From: Sepiola atlantica
Lineage: Eukaryota; Mollusca; Cephalopoda; Sepiida; Sepiolidae
DNA length: 64,000 nucleotides
NCBI GenBank assembly: GCA_963556195.1
Contig: OY744523.1
Coordinates: forward strand, 79,083,445 to 79,147,444
Direction of reading: 5' to 3'
Shown here: positions 59,427 to 64,000 of the stretch, one piece after another
How positions within the stretch are numbered: position 1 is the first letter of the stretch
Layout: each line of letters opens with the position of its first letter
Position numbers and translations under genes: made by a program
The notes under the pieces: model-generated
Told to the model about the DNA's origin: nothing
Seen by the model: only the letters and a program-made list of their open reading frames with translations
Databases searched by the model: none

Positions 59427-60060
59427 GATGGTGAGTCTAGATGTAGTAAGTTTGTTCACGAATGTATCCACTGAAGAGACTCTGACCGTGGTACATGATA
59501 AGTTGATTTCAGATACTTCACGGAGGCACACATTTGCATCCCAATGGATAATCTGATTGAGATGTTGACCTTCTGTGTAAAATCTATATACTTTGTGATG
59601 GGATCTGACTTAGGAAGAAGGTTTACCTATGAGATCACCATTGTCCCCAATACTGGCCAATGTATACATGGAATACTTTGAGGAAATGGCGTTAGGATCC
59701 ACACTAAAAGTCAACAATGTAGCTGCGATATGTTGATGACACATTCATACTCTGCACTCATAAGGAGGATGTTCAAGCATTGCTGAACCATGTGAACATC
59801 CATCTATCCATCTAAATGGTTAACCAGGGAAAAGGAACATGATAACAAATTGTCCTTCCTAGATGTGTTGATAACTCGCACTGATTGAAGATTCAGGTCA
59901 TCCATATATCGAAAGCCAACTTTCACGCGACAGTATCTAAGTTTCAACTCCTATCATTCATATACTGTAAAGAGCGGATCTTCTCTTGCCAACAATATCG
60001 AGCAAAGGCAATATGTAGTAACAGTAATACATATCAGGAGGAGATGGACAGCTTGAGACA
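59427..60060 (+). pseudogene. Penelope-like reverse transcriptase
   Basis: The reading begins MVSLDVVSLFTNVSTEETL, the RT block with the first catalytic aspartate in PLE form (D-V-x-S-L-F-T). After stops and a frameshift comes SPLSPILANVYMEYFEEMAL, then RYVDDTFILC with YVDD intact at 59729-59740. Next are LSFLDVLITRT and YRKPTFTRQYLSF with SYH. These motifs in this order are characteristic of Penelope-like elements rather than LINE or LTR reverse transcriptases. The first methionine is not necessarily the true start; the N-terminal part is missing, as the frame begins only 27 bases after the terminal repeat. Several stops show it is inactive, though motif preservation suggests moderate age. 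Confidence 0.85.
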
Positions 60061-60239
60061 AACTCTCCACCAAAAGAACTATCCAGAGAACATGACATCA
60101 GCTCCAAGAAATCCAGGCTAAACACCAAAGGACACCACCCGAAAACTCACCATATATGAATGGCTTGTCAGAAAAAAATCAAAGAATATGTAATCCATAT
60201 AACATTAGGACAGTATTCAGGAGCGACTTAACTCTCCGA

Positions 60240-60500
60240 AAGCATCTTGTGTGAGTCAAGTCCCCTACAGAAAAAGATGACCAAGAATTGTGTGTATGCA
60301 ATTTTATCTAAGTGTGAAACAACATACAAAGGTGAGACATGTCACCCACTAAAAGTAAGGATAGAAAAACATTGGAAAATATTGAAAGATCGGGTATGAC
60401 TGACCACATATGGAGGTAAAGGGAAACTATCTACTTTTATGGGACGAAGTAAAAGTTATAGACAGAGAAGAACGGTGGAGAATAAGATGACTCAAAGTAG
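60240..60500 (+). pseudogene. Penelope-like GIY-YIG endonuclease
   Basis: It follows the reverse transcriptase after about 180 bases of broken frame. Two frames read KSPTEKDDQELCV, then KCETTYKGETCHPLKVRIEK, HWK, and in the neighbouring frame ERSGMTDHIWR. Y-K-G-E-T is the YIG-like strand, R in KVRIEKH the conserved arginine, and G-M-T-D-H the following helix. The domain tethers target cleavage to reverse transcription in endonuclease-bearing PLEs. It ends about 185 bases before the 3' terminal repeat. Confidence 0.75.
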
Positions 60501-60561
60501 ACCTAGTATAGAATTAATATAATATCAAAACCATTAATTATAAATAATAGATAAGAATACC

Positions 60562-60568
<7 letters not shown>

Positions 60569-60596
<28 letters not shown>
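60569..60596. repeat. (AT)n microsatellite inside the PLE 3' region
   Basis: About 14 AT units lie between the endonuclease relic and the 3' terminal repeat, followed by short repeats of TATAGTAAT. Confidence 0.9.
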
Positions 60597-60599
<3 letters not shown>

Positions 60600-60685
60600 A
60601 TGTTGTAATATATAGTAATTAGTAGTAATATATAGTGATAAGCAGTAGGACTACACATCTAAAACAAAAATACTAGAATTGTCTG

Positions 60686-61015
60686 TGGCATAACGGATAT
60701 AAGTGCTAAGTAATAATCAGTTCTAAGTAACAGTCTTTTAGAGGTTGAGGGTTCAATCCTCAGTGCGGGCGATACTAAGAATACAATTACGAATTCCTTC
60801 TACTTGATAATGGCGGACGAAATTAGAGCAAGTTACCCTGTTTATTAAATAACGGTTGTATTCGAAATTCTGTACAAATTCCCGAGTTCGACATAAAGAT
60901 TCACAAGTCCAACAAGATATACCTGAAGAAGGTCGGAGGTTAGATCGGCCGAAACGTTGTGAGAATAACATTCACGACGAGAACAGTAATTCGAATAATC
61001 CCAATTACAAACATT
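60686..61015 (+). mobile_element. Penelope-like element, 3' terminal repeat with pol III-like boxes and hammerhead-like core
   Basis: TGGCATAACGG (60686-60696) resembles a pol III A box, and GGTTCAATCCT (60750-60760) a B box, 53 bases apart. Further on are CTGAAGA (60923-60929), a 5-bp hairpin GGTCG/CGGCC (60931-60935 with 60946-60950), GAAAC (60951-60955) and GTTGTGAGAATAAC. The repeat is inverted at 59095 and recurs at 41377 and 48898. One nucleotide too many between CTGAAGA and the stem departs from the hammerhead consensus. Confidence 0.75.
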
Positions 61016-61054
61016 GTTTCATTCTTATGTTCTTTCTATTCTTTTTATACATAA

Positions 61055-61390
61055 ACTAGAAGAATACCCGTCCCAGGACAGGTAAAATGAATTCCCTGAA
61101 CATTTTGCGCCACTTTTATGTCCCTTTACAAAGATTCAAATCAAGATATAATGCTATTAAAACTTATGTTTAGAATCCTTATTCCAATTTAGAAAATGCT
61201 TAAAATTTAAGGGTCTTAAAAAGAAATTGAAATTCATTGGTGTCTAATGACTATAGATCAAATTTAATGCAAATCTGAAACATTTGAAGTTTCTGCCCCC
61301 TAAAACCCCTTTAAATTACTCCAAAGAACTGAAATTTGGGGAATATTTATTAATTTATGTCCAATACATATTATCAAAATTTCACAACAA
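61055..61390. repeat. Dispersed repeat, copy 2
   Basis: Begins ACTAGAAGAATACCCGTCCC. It is homologous to 56449-56880 in the same orientation and lies directly behind the PLE 3' repeat. No coding content. Confidence 0.75.
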
Positions 61391-61674
61391 TCAGTAGTAT
61401 CTGAATTTTCCAAAAAGGGCTTACAACCCCTCTTTGTCCCCTTTGCCTAAAATTAAATTAAACAAAATATAGCCTAGCAGCCGTGTTCCCAAATTCATAA
61501 TGATGATCATTTAATTAGTTTAGGAGTGAATCCTGTGCATACAAATATATAAATATATATGCATACCTAATTTTATATAAATAGAGATAAAGACATATTA
61601 ACATGAACAGGAATCTATTGCAATAGAGTTTGAAGAGGAGATCTATATAACTTGGCATTACAGTAACTTGTGTT
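61391..61674. other. Unassigned DNA
   Basis: No gene recognised. Confidence 0.5.
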
Positions 61675-62032
61675 ATGCTACTCATACCTTTTGGCTAAGA
61701 TCAAAGTGTAGTATCTGTTCCGATGGATACTACACCCCATAGACTTGTATCGTCTTGGCCTTCGGGGCTTGATTTACGCCGGTCTATGGGTCTGTCCTGT
61801 GCAGTTCTAGGAGATCCACCCTCCCAGGCTTAGCCTCCCCTCTTTGGGGAGGAGTAAGTTTATTGCTTACTGCCTGAGGCGCCCCTACCGGGGAATGCCG
61901 ACGGGACTACCCAGGCAATTTTTAAATGGCCAGAATGCTCACGTCTCGAGCGCTGACTTATCTAATCCCACTTTCCCGACCTTGTGTCACATTTTACCTT
62001 GTGGGAGGTAGATAAATAAAATGCTACTCATA
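61675..62032 (+). mobile_element. U2-headed SINE-like repeat, copy B, with target-site duplication
   Basis: The body 61687-62020 is flanked by perfect 12-bp direct repeats ATGCTACTCATA (61675-61686 and 62021-62032). It starts CCTTTTGGCTAAGATCAAAG, the U2 5' stem-loop, and runs through GTGTAGTATCTGTTC before leaving U2. Compared with copies A and C it has about 40 extra bases (about 61926-61966, containing CACGTCTCGAGCGCTGACTT) and a shorter 3' end, so at least two subfamilies exist. Confidence 0.85.
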
Positions 62033-62385
62033 GTACTTGGCCTTTTGGCTAAGATCAAAGTGTACTATCTGTTCCGATGGATACTGCACCCCATAGACTG
62101 GTATTGTCTTGGCCTTCGGGGCTTGATTTACGCCTGTCTATAGGTCTGTCCTGTGCAGTTCTAGGAGGTCCATCCTCTCAGGCTTCGCCTCCCCTCTTTG
62201 GGGAGGAGTAAGTTTATTGCTTACTGCCTGAGGCGCCCCTACCAGGGAATGCCGACGGGACTGCCCAGGCAATTTTTTAACCCCACTTTCCCGACCCGAC
62301 CTTGGGTCACATCTTACTTGTGGGAGTAAGATAAAAACTGGCCTTGTGCCTAACTCCTGGAGAGGAGTAAATCAATACTCATAGT
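62025..62385 (+). mobile_element. U2-headed SINE-like repeat, copy C, with target-site duplication
   Basis: The body 62035-62375 is flanked by perfect 10-bp repeats TACTCATAGT (62025-62034 and 62376-62385). The left one overlaps the downstream target duplication of copy B. It starts ACTTGGCCTTTTGGCTAAGA and is close to copy A over the full length, including the last 25 bases. The U2-derived part is about 38 bases; GTAGTA has become GTACTA. Confidence 0.85.
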
Positions 62386-62764
62386 CATCAGCAGTCTGTG
62401 TTGAAACTAATTTGCCATGCTGATAAGCGTTCTGTTCTTTGGCCTCTCTATTTGCACAAAGATTTACATATAAACGTGCTCATGCATATACTTATATAGG
62501 CAATATCTGATTTATTTATGTATGTACGTATCACTTAAATGTCTAAGAAAAACTATCAAACAGCTGAAAATGTTTAGAGTTCTTGATCATTGTGATTATG
62601 TACACCCATTTTATAATCAGGTGGAATTTTGAATTGAATAAGGCCAAAAAAGCTGCTATGTCATCAAGATGAAAGGGTTAGGGTTAGGGTAAGGTGAAAG
62701 TAAAATAAATATCAACTCATTTCTTCCGGGGGGGGGGTAATTAATGAGTAATACTATTTATTTT
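62386..62764. other. Unassigned DNA with telomere-like motif
   Basis: GGGTTAGGGTTAGGGTAAGG at 62676-62695 and a G9 run at about 62729-62737. No gene recognised. Confidence 0.5.
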
Positions 62765-62995
62765 ACAATTGCTACTTCATTTATATGTGATATGGCTGGT
62801 TCATTTATGACTACTTAATTTATGACTGTTTCATTTATGATATGGATGTTTCATTTATCATATGACCGTTCCATTTATGACATGACTTTCATTTATATGA
62901 TATGATATGGTTGTTTCCGTTATGATATGACATGGCTGTTTTATTTATGACATAGCTATTTCATTTATGATATTATATGACTGTTTCATTTATAG
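62765..62995. repeat. Degenerate tandem repeat, unit about 20-22 bp
   Basis: About ten copies of a TGTTTCATTTATGATATGA-like unit with substitutions and small indels. Confidence 0.85.
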
Positions 62996-63114
62996 GCTAA
63001 GCTTTTTAAAAATTGCTACATGTCGAAATAGGTAAGCATTTTCATTATAAGCAAATATTGGATGAGTCAATAAAAATGAAATTGTGAAAGTATGCATTTG
63101 CCATTTCATAAGAA

Positions 63115-63381
63115 TTGATGATATCTTTTCAAGAGGATGTTTATGATGGCGAGCGGATACCATTGATGAATGTATCCTGCATGTACTACTTTTTATTTCC
63201 TCCAGCTATCATGGCTCGAAAGTCAGAGATGTTTGCAAAACTTACCAACTGTTGGATGAATGTACAATATTTGCTGATAGTTATAATTGATAAGTTGATG
63301 TCGTTTTTAGATAATGTTTCTCGTGTTTATATAAACAAATTTAAGGGATTCAAAGGCAGAATCATAATCATGAGTGTCTAA
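63115..63381 (+). other. Unrecognised 88-codon open frame
   Basis: It starts MMISFQEDVYDGERIP and ends with a basic stretch. It is free of microsatellite content and has balanced composition, but no signal peptide, domain or splice context convinces me that it is a gene. Confidence 0.2.
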
Positions 63382-63545
63382 ATAGGATAATGGAATCGTC
63401 TGTTCTTCCTATAAAAAGAACAAGTACGAACGCGATTTCATTAGACTTGCGAGCTCAACCTAGCGATTGTTACATTTCTCTGTTCATCTTGTATCTTTTG
63501 CTTAATAAACATTCTTTTCTATCCTTAATGCTTAAAGTTTGCCCC

Positions 63546-63614
<69 letters not shown>

Positions 63615-63660
63615 TTTATTTATTCATTTATTTATTTATTTATTTTTTTATTTATTTTAT
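63546..63660. repeat. (ATT)n-(TATT)n microsatellite
   Basis: About 18 ATT units pass into about 13 irregular TATT units. The YYYY and LFIYL frames are translations of it. Confidence 0.95.
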
Positions 63661-63802
63661 TCCGTTAACTCTGATACACGGGTTGCAACACTCCACGACG
63701 GGGGATTTCAATCAACTTACAATAAGTTGACATCGTTGGAAGTTATAAACTGCATTACGCCGTAAAATGCAAAAAGAAAAAACGATTAAACAACAACAGG
63801 GG

Positions 63803-63824
63803 ATTCTTCTTCTTCTTCTTCTTC
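63803..63824. repeat. (CTT)n microsatellite
   Basis: Seven CTT units. The rest of 63661-64000 shows no gene. Confidence 0.9.
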
Positions 63825-64000
63825 AACATTTTATAGAATTACTTTTATATTCACAGGAACAACAATTACAAATGTCATACACTAAAGTGATGCGTTTTCG
63901 TTTTCACAGGACTCTGCTGTAAATAGAATATCTAAGTTCGTGTATAAGCCGCAAGAAGAAATATCTGTTTTTCATATGTTCATAGATACACCGATTAGGA

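Noticed and set aside
61687..62375. Functional U2 snRNA genes
   Set aside because: Only about the first 38 bases match U2; the Sm site and later stem-loops are replaced by unrelated sequence.

Overview
This window looks like gene-poor, repeat-rich DNA from a large animal genome. A mollusc, most likely a cephalopod, is my best guess. The guess rests on the very dense (AT)n, (CT)n, (AC)n and triplet microsatellites, several decayed LINE lineages, Penelope-like elements and a U2-headed SINE-like family. No sequence search was possible, so the host is an inference. I find no convincing intact host gene, no rRNA and no confident tRNA. Most long open frames are microsatellite translations (YIYI, LSLS, EEEE) or broken mobile-element genes. 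Two weak host-exon candidates are listed (32478-32729 + and 40956-41290 -).

Layout. 1-2600 is AT-rich with compound microsatellites and inverted repeats. 2660-4930 holds a LINE reverse transcriptase with only two stops, followed by two copies of the tail of a second LINE type. 5200-9100 alternates (AT)n tracts with fold-back elements, a long palindrome and a Penelope-like (PLE) GIY-YIG endonuclease on the minus strand. 9100-11005 holds another PLE with its endonuclease in two opposed halves and a hammerhead-like motif at its 3' side. 11-19 kb is mostly microsatellite and unassigned AT-rich DNA. 19.7-20.5 kb is a LINE tail broken into opposed pieces. 23.7-28.4 kb holds a 51-bp minisatellite, a U2-headed SINE copy and nested LINEs. 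31.5-32.1 kb is an LTR-retrotransposon integrase relic. 34.2-36.8 kb holds a tandem hairpin array and a 49-bp minisatellite. 39.2-40.0 kb has two probable mariner transposase tails.

The most striking object is at 41.4-49.2 kb. About 7.4 kb of a roughly 34-bp satellite, carrying TTAGGG-like telomeric repeats plus an AT-rich spacer, sits between two inverted copies of a PLE terminal repeat. The same repeat, also inverted, flanks a decayed but recognisable PLE (reverse transcriptase plus GIY-YIG endonuclease) at 59.1-61.0 kb. The satellite unit overlaps the sequence at the inner end of the PLE repeat, so the array may have been seeded from a PLE end.

The terminal repeats share a small RNA-like design: CTGANGA, a hairpin whose paired positions change together between copies, then GAAAC. 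That resembles the hammerhead-ribozyme motifs known from PLEs, although one extra nucleotide departs from the canonical core. At 61.7-62.4 kb two copies of the SINE-like repeat, headed by the 5' end of U2 snRNA, are inserted one next to the other with overlapping target-site duplications. That is direct evidence that the family moved by retrotransposition.
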